A stretch of DNA of 64,000 nt, from the NCBI GenBank assembly GCA_016874235.1, contig VGUJ01000011.1, forward strand, positions 1 through 64,000. The letters are read 5' to 3'. This DNA comes from Gammaproteobacteria bacterium (GTDB lineage: Bacteria > Pseudomonadota > Gammaproteobacteria > Steroidobacterales > Steroidobacteraceae). Position 1 is the first letter of the stretch; every line of letters starts with the position of its first letter. Of this stretch, positions 23,002-32,202 are shown one piece after another. A program made the position numbers and the translations under genes. The notes under the pieces were generated by a model, which was given only the letters and a program-made list of their open reading frames with translations, did no database searches and was not told the DNA's origin.

Positions 23002-24750
23002 TCAGAAAGGAGCGCGACCTCGTGCCCCGTCCGACGAGAACACCTCGCGTCCTGCGAAGTAGGTCGCATCAACTTTCAATGTTTTGAAGGACGGAGTCAT
23101 CGGCTGAGGCACGCGTCCGTTCAAGAGCACAAAATCAGCCCACTTTCCCGGAGCAATCGAACCGATCTCATTCGCCCAATCGGTCATCTCAGCCGGTGTT
23201 CGGGTATAGGCCAGCAGAGCCTCTTCGAACGATAGCGCCTGCTCTGGAAACCAAGGCTTGCCCTCGGCGAATCCAAACGGACTCGTGCGAAAGATCGCAT
23301 CGGCCATTTGCGTCAATGGGTCGAGCGGTGACGTGGGGTAATCCGCACCGAAAACGAGTGGAACGCCCGCCGACAGCATGGAACGCCAAACATAGGCATC
23401 CCCTTGTCTGCGAGGTCCGAGACGGCTTGGCACGTAACCGACGGCGTTCGTACAGTGATTAGGTTGCATCGAGGCCACCACACCGAGTTGTTTGAATCGG
23501 CGCACATCAAGCGGGGTAACCACCTCGATATGCTCGACTCGGTTAGGTAACGTCGGACGAAAATCCCCTGCCGCCTCGAATGCGTCGAGCGACGCGCGGA
23601 CCGCGGCATCACCGATGGAATGAATCGCCACCGGGAGTCCCGCCGCATTGATGGCTTTCACTTTCGCCTTGAGCCGCTCGGGACCTGTGATGTATTCGCC
23701 ACGCCAGCCCGGTTGGTCGGAATAATCGTCCAACATCACGGCGGTTCTTGCCGACAGCACCCCGTCATTCATCAGTTTGACGTAGCCAACCTTGAGCAAC
23801 GGCCCAACGCGAGTCGATTTTCCGGTCGCTGCGACACGACTGCTTACGCTGTTACGCAGATCAATGATTTCTTTGGCGGCTGCGTCGGGCGATACACCCT
23901 CACCGGCCGACCAGCCTTCCCCGTACCACACGCGAATCGAGGGGCGTGCCGTTTCGAGGAGGTGCAGGTAGTCGGCGAGATCACCCATTTGATGCAGCCC
24001 CGTGATCCCTACGCTGTTTGAGAAGGCTTGCATCTGAGCAAGCCCCTCGCGTCGTCGCGTGACATCACGCTCCGGAATCACTCGCCTGACCAGACTCATG
24101 GCGCCCTCGAGCAAGATACCGGTGGGCTTCCCGGTTTTTGCATCGAGCACGATTTCACCGCCGGGCGGCACCGCCGACGACTCGTTCACACCAGCGATCT
24201 CGAGAGCCTTCGAGTTGACCCATGCGTAATGACCATCGATATGCGTCAAGAAAACGGGTCGATCGGGGGTGACTGCGTCCAGCATTTCACGGCTTGGGTA
24301 CTGACCATCCGAAAGCGTGTGATCCCAATACCCGCCCGTGAGCCACTCGCCTTTGGGGAGTCGTCGATCTGCCGCTTCGATCAGGCGCAGCCACTCTGCT
24401 TTATCAACGATGTACGAAAGGTCGACGCCTGCCACTCGAGGCGCGTCACCACTGACGTGAGAGTGGCCGTCGATGAACCCTGGCGTCACCGTTCGACCAC
24501 CCGCATCGATGATTTGCGTATCACGGCCCGCGAGCCGCCGAACGTCGGCGTTATCCCCCACCGCGACGAATCGGCCTTGGCTGATCGCAAATGCGCTCGC
24601 CCTCGGCCGCGACGGATCGGATGTGTAGATATCGGCATTGACCACGATCAGATCAGCCGTTGGAGACGCCTGACCGACCAAAGAAAACGGAAGAGACAGT
24701 ACGGCGACTGCGAGCGCGACGAACAATCCACGCATCAATGGATGCCTCAT
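23002..24750 (-). CDS. Secreted amidohydrolase (YtcJ/Amidohydro_3 type)
   Basis: Metal-dependent hydrolase of about 582 residues with an N-terminal signal peptide (MRGLFVALAVAVLSLPFSL, then VGQA), so periplasmic or extracytoplasmic. Family features: TVTPGFIDGHSHV with the metal-binding HxH, a central region with GITGLHQMGDL, VAIHSIGDAAVR, EHIEVVTPLD and the late GADYPTSPLDP. Members act on N-substituted formamides, hydantoin-like or other amide substrates. The ATG at 24750 gives MRHPLMRG; an internal ATG at 24735 has a better ribosome site (GAGG nine bases upstream) and may be the true start. It lies between a TonB receptor and the octaheme cytochrome, all on one strand. Confidence 0.88.
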   Translation of the reverse strand: MRHPLMRGLFVALAVAVLSLPFSLVGQASPTADLIVVNADIYTSDPSRPRASAFAISQGRFVAVGDNADVRRLAGRDTQIIDAGGRTVTPGFIDGHSHVSGDAPRVAGVDLSYIVDKAEWLRLIEAADRRLPKGEWLTGGYWDHTLSDGQYPSREMLDAVTPDRPVFLTHIDGHYAWVNSKALEIAGVNESSAVPPGGEIVLDAKTGKPTGILLEGAMSLVRRVIPERDVTRRREGLAQMQAFSNSVGITGLHQMGDLADYLHLLETARPSIRVWYGEGWSAGEGVSPDAAAKEIIDLRNSVSSRVAATGKSTRVGPLLKVGYVKLMNDGVLSARTAVMLDDYSDQPGWRGEYITGPERLKAKVKAINAAGLPVAIHSIGDAAVRASLDAFEAAGDFRPTLPNRVEHIEVVTPLDVRRFKQLGVVASMQPNHCTNAVGYVPSRLGPRRQGDAYVWRSMLSAGVPLVFGADYPTSPLDPLTQMADAIFRTSPFGFAEGKPWFPEQALSFEEALLAYTRTPAEMTDWANEIGSIAPGKWADFVLLNGRVPQPMTPSFKTLKVDATYFAGREVFSSDGARGRAPF

Positions 24751-24778
24751 AACAGTCAAATGAGAGCCCAGAAATGAG

Positions 24779-24806
24779 CGAGGCGGGAGCATCGGCTCCC
24801 GCCTCG
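24779..24806 (-). terminator. Strong hairpin between the second TonB receptor and amidohydrolase genes
   Basis: Perfect 12-bp stem CGAGGCGGGAGC / GCTCCCGCCTCG around the loop ATCG, 38 bp after the receptor stop. The following minus-strand sequence (CTCATTTCTGG) has only a weak T-run, so it is either a poor intrinsic terminator or a stabiliser/processing hairpin that protects the receptor transcript. Confidence 0.65.
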
Positions 24807-24844
24807 CGTCAACTCCGTCCAGCCCGCGAACGGCATGGAGAGGT

Positions 24845-27800
24845 TCAGGGCTTGTAGCTCAACCCGAAGAAAAAGAATCTTCCACGGGGGCCCACCGGCC
24901 AGGCCAGCTGCGTAGAGTACGGCTCTTCATCAGCGACGTTATTCACGCCCCCGTAGAGGTTTAACGACTCGCTCCACTCATAGCTCGCATTGACGTCGAA
25001 GATAGTGACGGAATCAAAGAAGCCTGCATCACCATACAACGCCTTCTTACCGTACAAACCCCGAACGTCCTGAATCTCAGCGACCGCCTGTTTGCTCTGG
25101 TAGCTCATCTGTACGCCGACACCGATCGGACCACGATTCCAGGTTAGATTGAGATTACCGCTCCACTCCGGAAGTCGAATTTCTTCGACCTCGGGATCAA
25201 TATCCGCCGGGTTGCGCGGATTGAAGAATCGATCGAGCTCTTCCTGGTGTGAGCCAACCAGCCGAACCCCGAACACGTTTTCCCCTACAGGGATCCGGTA
25301 GTTAACGGCGAAGTCGACACCCGTCGCCTCTATTTTCGCAAAGTTAAGCAAACCCGAATCAAGCGTGCGAAGACCGCCGTCAGCGCGTCGGGAGAACTGG
25401 GTGCAAAACGGCACGTTCGGATAAGACGCTGAATCGAAGCACCCTTGAAGAATGTCAGATGCACTCACTGCTCCAACCGCTTCCTCAATGGATACGTCCC
25501 AATAATCGACTGTAATCGAAAGACCGTTGATGAAGCTCGGCGCAAACACCAGACCTGCCGTCAAAGTTTCTGCGGTCTCTTCGCTCAGATTGGGATTTCC
25601 GCCCGATGTGCCAGCGAAACGCGCCGTTAGGGGGTTGTTCCAAATATACGTGTTGTTCGGACCCGTGATGCTCGCAGCGGGCACCCCAGCTGCCCTGAGT
25701 GCGGCGACGCAATTGGCTTGTCGGGCAGCCGTACCAGCAGTGATATTGTTCTTGTCGCAGGGATCTGTAGATGCGGCGATAAAGATCGGCAATTTTGGAT
25801 CAAATAGTTCGGAGATGTTTGGGGCTCGTACCGCCTCCGAAATTGTTCCGCGAAACGTCAACCCGGAGACCGGTGCCCAAGTCAAACCCGCCTTCCAAGT
25901 TGTGGTTTCTCCGAGGGTCGAGTAATCCGCCAGACGTACCGCGCCGTCGAGCGTAAGCTCTTCAGCGAACATCCGTCCGCGGAAAATTGGGAGGCGAATT
26001 TCTGTGAACACATCCGTCACATCGTATCCACCCGCCGTGTCGAATTGCTGAACGTTATCAATCGAAATGAGCGCATTCACCCAAGGATCGATGCTCTTCG
26101 CAAGCACACCGGGTGTAAGAGGTGTGCTCTCTGGAAGGATGCCTAAGGTGAGCGGATCAAGCCGGTTATCACTCGACTCATCTCGATATTCGATGCCAGC
26201 CGCATAGCCGACCGGGCCATCGAGTACTCCTTGGAGCACTTCAAACTGACCGGCGGCAGTCGCAGAGACCACCAGCTGCTCAATCACGAGCGTATCGACT
26301 AAGCTCGCCGTGACGAAGTCTTGCGACGCCTTACTCGCGGCGCGGACGCCAAAGGGATTCATCGGCTTGCACGTCCCGTCTCCAGGTCTGAACGTCCAGT
26401 AGCGATTAGAAAAGTACTCCCCGTTTGCAAAATTATTTCCGGCAGAGAAATAGTCAATCTCGTAGAAGGCCCGCGGATTAAGGTCAGACCGGCAAACTAT
26501 GTTTCCATTCGGGGCGCGCACCGCATCCATCGATGCAAACAGACGATCGAGTAGAGGGCCGGTCGTTTTGGAGGTGTTAGTCGTCTCGCCGAAGTTGGCG
26601 GACAGCTCAAACTGGTGACCATCGAATGGTTCGAACTGCGCACCGGCTACCACGCGGATTGTCTCGCGGTCGTAGATCGACGGGTTGTCATCGCTGACGT
26701 CGAGGGGATCTTTCGTCAAAAGCAGATAACCCTGTCGATCCGCGACGGGTTGTAGTTGTCGCGGTATAAAGGGGTTATCTGCCTGAATAACTAAAGTGTC
26801 CCAGTATGTATCCTGATCGCTGAACCGGGTTGACGTTCCCTTGACGTACTTCGCTTCGAGAAACAACTTTGTGGTGTCGTTCAATTCAAATGTCGAATTA
26901 AGGTTAACGACGACCCGGTCCGTCTCCGGAAATAAAGTGTCAGCATCATGGTACGCCCAAGCGCCCCCCATACCGCCGACGCTCCATAATTCGCTCAGTC
27001 TGATTCCATCCTTGAAGACACTGACGGTTCCGTCAGGATTTGTGATCCAACAACCGGCAAGATAAGACGTTCGGCCTGCTGGCGATTCTTGGCAATCGAT
27101 GATCCCGTTGTTGTTGATATCGATCCCATAATTTCGTGTGCGGGATGAGGTGGTGAAACCGCCCGGCGCGATGGATCCAGCCTGGGAAGTCAGACCAAAA
27201 CGAGCGTTATTGATAACGGCTCTCGGTGGCGCATTCGGGTTGGTCAAAAAATCTGGGTTCGCCTGAGTCACCGAAATACCATTGTCGCGTGACCAGTCGC
27301 GATCGCCATGAGTGATGTTCGAGTCTTCCTCGACCGTCAGTGCAAAAACCAGGTTCCCTCGCCCGTCGGCGAAGTTATCACCGAAGAGGACATCGACCGC
27401 GAAATTCTCCGCGTCCCCCTCTCCCGACATGCCACCACGAAAATCGAGCTGAGATCCCTCGAAGTCATCTTTCAGAACGAAGTTTACAACACCGGTCACG
27501 GCGTCCGACCCATATATCGCTGACGCGCCACCGGTGGTGACTTCGACGCGCTCGACGAGGGCTCGAGGAATGCTGCCAATGTCCACCGCTTGCGTCCCAC
27601 GGAATCCCGCGACATGCCGTCGACCGTTGACAAGTGTCAGAGTGCGTTCGCCACCCATGCCGCGAAGGTTGAGCGCGTTAGCACCCGTCGATGAGTTTTC
27701 GCCGGTGGTTGACGATATGAGCGCAGGGATATCGTTGACGATCTCAGCGAGGTTGATTTCGCCTGAGAGACGCAACTCCGTCGCATCCAGAAATTGAACA

Positions 27801-27970
27801 GGCGTCGAGGCGACAAGGTTGGGGTCCGTCGGAATTCGGGATCCCGTCACCACCACCTCTTCAAGCGCCTCGCGACCCGCGCCATCGGCGTTCTGGGCGA
27901 TCGCGGCCGACGAGGCCGAAATCAGAGCGGCCAAAAACGCAAAACCTACACTCGTAATGCGATGAGTCAT
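24845..27970 (-). CDS. TonB-dependent outer-membrane receptor (second of two)
   Basis: 1041-residue receptor. Signal peptide (MTHRITSVGFAFLAALISA, ending AAIAQ), TonB-box-like LEEVVVTGSRI, a plug domain with LNLRGMGGERTLTLVNGRR and GGASAIYGSDAVTGVVNFV, and a long beta-barrel ending in FFFFGLSYKP. The length and large extracellular loops resemble receptors for bigger ligands such as oligopeptides or glycans in this bacterial group, but the ligand is unknown. The start at 27970 is supported by GGAG six bases upstream; the upstream in-frame start at 28012 is rejected for lack of a signal peptide. The amidohydrolase and cytochrome genes follow in the same direction. Confidence 0.95.
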   Translation of the reverse strand: MTHRITSVGFAFLAALISASSAAIAQNADGAGREALEEVVVTGSRIPTDPNLVASTPVQFLDATELRLSGEINLAEIVNDIPALISSTTGENSSTGANALNLRGMGGERTLTLVNGRRHVAGFRGTQAVDIGSIPRALVERVEVTTGGASAIYGSDAVTGVVNFVLKDDFEGSQLDFRGGMSGEGDAENFAVDVLFGDNFADGRGNLVFALTVEEDSNITHGDRDWSRDNGISVTQANPDFLTNPNAPPRAVINNARFGLTSQAGSIAPGGFTTSSRTRNYGIDINNNGIIDCQESPAGRTSYLAGCWITNPDGTVSVFKDGIRLSELWSVGGMGGAWAYHDADTLFPETDRVVVNLNSTFELNDTTKLFLEAKYVKGTSTRFSDQDTYWDTLVIQADNPFIPRQLQPVADRQGYLLLTKDPLDVSDDNPSIYDRETIRVVAGAQFEPFDGHQFELSANFGETTNTSKTTGPLLDRLFASMDAVRAPNGNIVCRSDLNPRAFYEIDYFSAGNNFANGEYFSNRYWTFRPGDGTCKPMNPFGVRAASKASQDFVTASLVDTLVIEQLVVSATAAGQFEVLQGVLDGPVGYAAGIEYRDESSDNRLDPLTLGILPESTPLTPGVLAKSIDPWVNALISIDNVQQFDTAGGYDVTDVFTEIRLPIFRGRMFAEELTLDGAVRLADYSTLGETTTWKAGLTWAPVSGLTFRGTISEAVRAPNISELFDPKLPIFIAASTDPCDKNNITAGTAARQANCVAALRAAGVPAASITGPNNTYIWNNPLTARFAGTSGGNPNLSEETAETLTAGLVFAPSFINGLSITVDYWDVSIEEAVGAVSASDILQGCFDSASYPNVPFCTQFSRRADGGLRTLDSGLLNFAKIEATGVDFAVNYRIPVGENVFGVRLVGSHQEELDRFFNPRNPADIDPEVEEIRLPEWSGNLNLTWNRGPIGVGVQMSYQSKQAVAEIQDVRGLYGKKALYGDAGFFDSVTIFDVNASYEWSESLNLYGGVNNVADEEPYSTQLAWPVGPRGRFFFFGLSYKP

Positions 27971-28012
27971 ATTATCTCCCGAAGCATTTTTTATCTGTGC
28001 TACCCAACCCAA

Positions 28013-28054
28013 AGTTTAGACCATGCTCTGAATTTAACAAGTTCCCAAGCGCTT
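28013..28054 (-). promoter_or_regulatory. Putative promoter and AAGCGCTT operator of the second TonB receptor gene
   Basis: Minus-strand TTGTTA (complement of 28035-28040) and TAAACT (complement of 28013-28018) with a 16-base spacer resemble a sigma-70 promoter. The palindrome AAGCGCTT (28047-28054) seven bases upstream has a CG centre as in LacI-family operators, which often control TonB receptors in related bacteria. No LacI-type regulator gene is in the window. The rest of 27971-28218 shows nothing I can assign. Confidence 0.4.
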
Positions 28055-28218
28055 CCAAGCCTGCTCAGCAAAGTAAAATGGGGGGCAGTTTTGGGGTACC
28101 CCATCCAAACACCGCCAAATCCAAATCGGAGCACCTCTGCTCAGCACATTGTTCGGGTGTGGCAGACAAACCGCTTCGGTTAGAGCGGTCTCACTCGGCG
28201 ACCGGTGTATGTATTTAG

Positions 28219-28683
28219 ATGCAGCCCTCTCGCCTTCGACACGTCTTCATTCCTGCCTGGGTCGCCCTCGGCATCCTGGCCTCGACTCCTCCCCCCGCTG
28301 ACGCCGCCTCCCCCTCCCCGGTCGGTCTTTGGAAAACGGTCGATGACAAAACAGGTCAAGCCCGTTCCCACGTCCGAATCTCAGAGGCGGCGGGCGTGCT
28401 GACCGGGCGGATCGAACTAATCCTCGAGCTCGACAAGCGCGATGCCAAATGCCTCGCCTGCAGCGGAGAAAAGAAAAACCAGCCCATCACCGGCATGACC
28501 ATCCTCGAGGGTGTGCGACGCCACCGCAGCGCCATGCATTGGGATGGCGGAAACATTCTCGATCCGAACGATGGCAAGGTGTATCGGGTTCGCCTGACGC
28601 CTCAACGCGACGGTCGGACCTTGGAGGTTCGCGGCTACCTCGGGCCGTTTTATCGAAACCAGTATTGGGTGCGAGTCGACTAA
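28219..28683 (+). CDS. DUF2147 domain protein, secreted
   Basis: 154-residue exported protein. A signal peptide of about 29 residues (ending PADAA) precedes a DUF2147 domain recognised by VGLWKTVDDKTGQARSHVRI, LTGRIELIL, CLACSGEKKNQPITGM and RGYLGPFYRNQYWVR. Members form a lipocalin-like beta-barrel of unknown function. The two cysteines in CLAC may form a disulfide or bind metal. It is divergent from the second TonB receptor gene and ends in a 4-bp convergent overlap with the SLC13 transporter gene. Confidence 0.88.
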   Translation: MQPSRLRHVFIPAWVALGILASTPPPADAASPSPVGLWKTVDDKTGQARSHVRISEAAGVLTGRIELILELDKRDAKCLACSGEKKNQPITGMTILEGVRRHRSAMHWDGGNILDPNDGKVYRVRLTPQRDGRTLEVRGYLGPFYRNQYWVRVD

Positions 28684-30119
28684 GCCGCGAACAAGGCGAT
28701 GATTGCCGTCGCGGCCGCAATATTGAGCGCAAAGCCGACGACGAGCATGCGCTTCAACGTGACCACCCCCGAGGAAAACGCGATCGCATTGGGGCCGGTT
28801 GCCACGGGCAGCATGAAGGCGAAGCTCGCAGCGATCGCCACGGGAAACACCAAGGTCTGAAGCGGCGTTCCCGTTGCCTCGGCAATGGCGGCCACGACCG
28901 GAAGCATGGAGGTCAGCGTCGCTACATTGCTCGCGAGTTCCGAGACCAGAATGGTCGTGAGCACGAGGATGACGATAAGACCGAACGTCGAGAGACCTTC
29001 GAGGCTGACGATCCAAGCGCCGATCCATTGCGCGAGTCCTGTGGTCTCCATGGCCGCCGCGAGCGACAAGCCCCCTCCGAAGAGGATGGCGATCCCCCAG
29101 GGAATACGTTCGGCTCTCGTCCAATCGATGAGCTTCTCGCCACGCTTTCGACCGGAGGGGACGAGAAACAACGTCAACGCGCCGATGACGGCGATGCTGG
29201 TATCGCTGAGTTTGGCGAGGGGCGGCCACTCGTTGAGCTGCACACGAAACATCCACGCCAAGGCCACGAGACCAAAGATCACGCCGATCCGAATCTCCGG
29301 CATCGAGATCGGCCCAAGCTTCTCGAGCGCGGACCGTACGACCTGCCCCATCGCCGAAGACGTCACAGCCCGTTTTCCGAAAAGTGGGGCGCAGAGCAGC
29401 AGCCATGAAATCGGCAGCATGACGAGAATGAGGGGAATCGCCTGACTCATCCAATCGACGAACGCCATCGGTTCACCGGCACGCTCAAAGAAACCCATCG
29501 CAATAAGATTGGTGGGCGAGCCGACCGGCGTGCCTACTCCGGCAATCGTCGCAGCATGCGCGACACCGAGTAGCAATGCCCCACCCAGTACGAGGTCTGG
29601 CTTGCCTTCGGGCGACAACGCCCTCGCAGCGCCGAGTGCGATGGGCGCCAGCATCAGCGTGGTCGCCGTGTTGGAGATCCACATCGAGATCACCGCCGAC
29701 GCCAGCATGAAACACCCGACGAGCGGAATCGGCCGCCCTCCCGCGAACGATGCGATCGAGAGCGCGATACGTTCGTGCAGTCGCCAGTGCTCAACGGCGG
29801 CTGCGAGCATGAAGCCACCGATGAAAAGAAAGATGATGGGATCGGCGTAGGGTGCGGCGGCCTCTTTGACAGACGCTGCACCGAGCAAGGGCAACACCGC
29901 GAGTGGCAGCAACGCCGTGGCCGCGATCGGGATGGCCTCGGTGACCCACCACATCACCATCAGCACGGACAGTGACACCACCCACCACGCCCCGGCCGAG
30001 AGACCCTCGGGTGGCGCGAAGCCTTGCACCGCAAGCGCTAACGTCGGGCCAAGGAGGAGGCCGATACGGCGACCCCACGCGCCCCACGAACCGGATGGAT
30101 CCTGATCAGAAAAGGTCAT
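28680..30119 (-). CDS. SLC13/DASS family sodium:dicarboxylate-type symporter
   Basis: 479-residue inner-membrane transporter with about a dozen hydrophobic helices. The paired DASS signatures are visible: SNTATTLMLAPIA and GSPTNLIAMGFF in the first repeat, SNVATLTSMLPV and ATGPNAIAFSSG in the second, corresponding to the Na+ and carboxylate sites. Relatives import succinate, malate, citrate or sulfate; the substrate is not resolvable. The frame is open further upstream, but the ATG at 30119 overlaps the pabB stop as ATGA, supporting this start and translational coupling to the folate genes. Confidence 0.92.
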   Translation of the reverse strand: MTFSDQDPSGSWGAWGRRIGLLLGPTLALAVQGFAPPEGLSAGAWWVVSLSVLMVMWWVTEAIPIAATALLPLAVLPLLGAASVKEAAAPYADPIIFLFIGGFMLAAAVEHWRLHERIALSIASFAGGRPIPLVGCFMLASAVISMWISNTATTLMLAPIALGAARALSPEGKPDLVLGGALLLGVAHAATIAGVGTPVGSPTNLIAMGFFERAGEPMAFVDWMSQAIPLILVMLPISWLLLCAPLFGKRAVTSSAMGQVVRSALEKLGPISMPEIRIGVIFGLVALAWMFRVQLNEWPPLAKLSDTSIAVIGALTLFLVPSGRKRGEKLIDWTRAERIPWGIAILFGGGLSLAAAMETTGLAQWIGAWIVSLEGLSTFGLIVILVLTTILVSELASNVATLTSMLPVVAAIAEATGTPLQTLVFPVAIAASFAFMLPVATGPNAIAFSSGVVTLKRMLVVGFALNIAAATAIIALFAA

Positions 30120-31351
30120 GTCGACACCAGATGACGCAGCGCAGCGAACTTGGCCCAAGCCTCGTCCCACTCGGACGCGGCTTCGGAATCGTGCACGATC
30201 CCGCCACCGATGTCCCATCGCGCCTCACCCCCTCGAGACTGCAGCGAGCGGATCACGACGCTGAACTCCGCATCGCCGCTCGGCTCGACCCAACCCAGTA
30301 CCCCTCCATAAAGCCCTCTTGGACCCTGTTCGAGTTCGCGAATCATCCGACACGCCTCGATTTTCGGTGCGCCCGTCATCGAGCCTGGTGGAAACGCCGC
30401 GGCCAATGCGTCCCATACGTCGAGTCCGGTCCGCAGTTCGCCCCGAATGGTGGAGGTCATCTGCGCCACGCTCGCATAGCGCTCGACTTCAAAGAGCGAC
30501 TCCACCCTCACGCTGCCCGGTACACACACACGACCTAAATCATTTCGCGCCAGATCCGTGATCATCACATTCTCCGCACGATCTTTGATCGACTCGCCGA
30601 GCTCGCGAAGTATTTGCTCCGTTGACGAACCATCGAGACGACGCGTCCCTTTCATGGGGCGCAACAGTGCTTCGCGACCTTGAACCGACAAAAACCGTTC
30701 GGGACTCGCCGACAACAACTCGAAATCAGGCAAGCTGACCCACGCCGCATGGTCAACCGGGTTTCGGGCCAAAAGCGCAGCAAACACGGTCGCGGGATCA
30801 TCCGGAGGCGAGAAGCTCACCGGAAACGTCAGACACAACTGATACAGACGACCCGATGCGATCGCCTCATGAATCTTTGAGAGGGCTTGTGAATGCCAAT
30901 CTTTGAGTCTCGGCGACTCGAGGGCCTCGCGAGCCTTAAGCTTCACGGGCCTCCGCGGCTCTCCCCACGCGCCTCCGCCCTCGCCCCCGGCGCGACGCAT
31001 CACGCTCCCGGCAGACCACATCTGGATACGCGGTAAACCGAGCCAGTCGTCGTGTACGGGAATACGGTCGAAGCAGGCCGACGCCTCATGAGTCACGAGC
31101 ACGAGCAGCCCCTGCGCGCCACGCTCGAACGCACGGCGAGACGCCAAGCGAAGTCGCTCAGCGACATCGGCAGACCCTCCTGAGAGATCCGCCGGTGCGC
31201 GCCACGCCAAAGAAAGCTGGCTCGCCATGAGCGAGCGACGCCCGAGTTCGGCATGACCTCGCGCCGACACCAAGCAGGCGAACGGCTCGGCGGCAGTACG
31301 TGATCGCTCGGCAGCGTCGCGCATCTCGGCGAGTGAGCCTTGCACGCTCAC
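30116..31351 (-). CDS. pabB: Aminodeoxychorismate synthase component I
   Basis: Converts chorismate with ammonia to 4-amino-4-deoxychorismate for p-aminobenzoate and folate. The 411-residue chain has the chorismate-binding fold in its C-terminal two thirds: RPMKGTRRLDG, ENVMITDLARNDLGRV, FPPGSMTGAPK and GLYGGVLGW. The start is a GTG at 31351 overlapping the pabC stop as GTGA. It sits between pabC and the SLC13 gene in one chain of overlapping genes. No glutamine amidotransferase partner (pabA) is present in the window. An anthranilate synthase (TrpE) assignment is less likely because of the direct coupling to a PabC-type lyase. Confidence 0.93.
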   Translation of the reverse strand: MSVQGSLAEMRDAAERSRTAAEPFACLVSARGHAELGRRSLMASQLSLAWRAPADLSGGSADVAERLRLASRRAFERGAQGLLVLVTHEASACFDRIPVHDDWLGLPRIQMWSAGSVMRRAGGEGGGAWGEPRRPVKLKAREALESPRLKDWHSQALSKIHEAIASGRLYQLCLTFPVSFSPPDDPATVFAALLARNPVDHAAWVSLPDFELLSASPERFLSVQGREALLRPMKGTRRLDGSSTEQILRELGESIKDRAENVMITDLARNDLGRVCVPGSVRVESLFEVERYASVAQMTSTIRGELRTGLDVWDALAAAFPPGSMTGAPKIEACRMIRELEQGPRGLYGGVLGWVEPSGDAEFSVVIRSLQSRGGEARWDIGGGIVHDSEAASEWDEAWAKFAALRHLVST

Positions 31352-32202
31352 GGAATTTCCTTGGCGTGAAGCTCGAGCAGCGCCCGACGCCATCGCGCAG
31401 CCTCAGCGACGTCAGTGGGCACCGTGCGGCCGTCACAACTGCGGATCGCCATCGCGAGTCGCAAGGCGCTGATCAGCATCAACCCTTCGACACGTCCTGG
31501 CGAATCGGGATCGAGCGCGCTGACCGGTAACGATCCTGACTCGAGCGGGAGGCCTGCACGGCGCAAGGCATCGAGCGTGACGCTCTTGAGCACATCAGAG
31601 GATTCATGAACGAACCACCGACCTTTCGATCGCCAGGCGATCGCCCCCGTCGCGCCTTCCATGATTTGACCATCGCGCACGAGCAGCGCTTCGCTCGCAC
31701 CGCGCGCCAACGCTTCCTGTCGCGCGACGAGAGACCAGTGGTAGCTCACGGATTTTCCGAGAGAGCCCAAGCCAGGATGGGCCGACGAAGCGATGATCAC
31801 GTCGAGACCGTACTCAAGCGAGGCAGCCGAGGAGAGATGCTCACTCCACTCGCCAAGCGCCTGCCATCCCCCCGTGTCGTGGTCTACGCGAGCGAGATCG
31901 CGAGCAACAATGAGACGCAACCGACCTGTTGGGTACTCCGACAACGTGGAAGACATGGCATCGAGGCCGCGTTCAGCGGCGCGCAGCGCACACTTGGCCT
32001 GGTCGGTCCCATGAAATTGCGAGACGGAACCGGACAATCGCTCAAGATGCTGCCGTAAAAACATCGGCCGCCCCGACTCGACGCGCAGGGTCTCGAACCA
32101 CCCTTCGCCAGAGGACACGAGGCTAGACGATGACGCGAACGCCGGCTCGCCCGGCGAGAGCCAACGACCATCGAGACAGTAGCGAAGGCTACTGACGCTC
32201 AT
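31348..32202 (-). CDS. pabC: Aminodeoxychorismate lyase (class IV PLP enzyme)
   Basis: Releases pyruvate from 4-amino-4-deoxychorismate to give p-aminobenzoate. 284 residues with the class IV aminotransferase fold. The start region SSGEGWFETLRVESGRPMF, the candidate PLP lysine in LGKSVSYHWSLVA and EALLVRDGQIMEGATGAIAW are visible. The frame extends 95 residues upstream without family similarity; the ATG at 32202 overlaps the stop of the PepSY gene as TGATG and is chosen. Translationally coupled to pabB downstream by GTGA. Some positions near the lysine differ from E. coli PabC, so assignment leans partly on the pabB neighbour. Confidence 0.88.
   Translation of the reverse strand: MSVSSLRYCLDGRWLSPGEPAFASSSSLVSSGEGWFETLRVESGRPMFLRQHLERLSGSVSQFHGTDQAKCALRAAERGLDAMSSTLSEYPTGRLRLIVARDLARVDHDTGGWQALGEWSEHLSSAASLEYGLDVIIASSAHPGLGSLGKSVSYHWSLVARQEALARGASEALLVRDGQIMEGATGAIAWRSKGRWFVHESSDVLKSVTLDALRRAGLPLESGSLPVSALDPDSPGRVEGLMLISALRLAMAIRSCDGRTVPTDVAEAARWRRALLELHAKEIP

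Noticed and set aside
24779-24806. 12-bp inverted repeat as a mobile-element end
   Set aside because: No transposase, no target duplication, and its position after a receptor stop fits a transcript hairpin.
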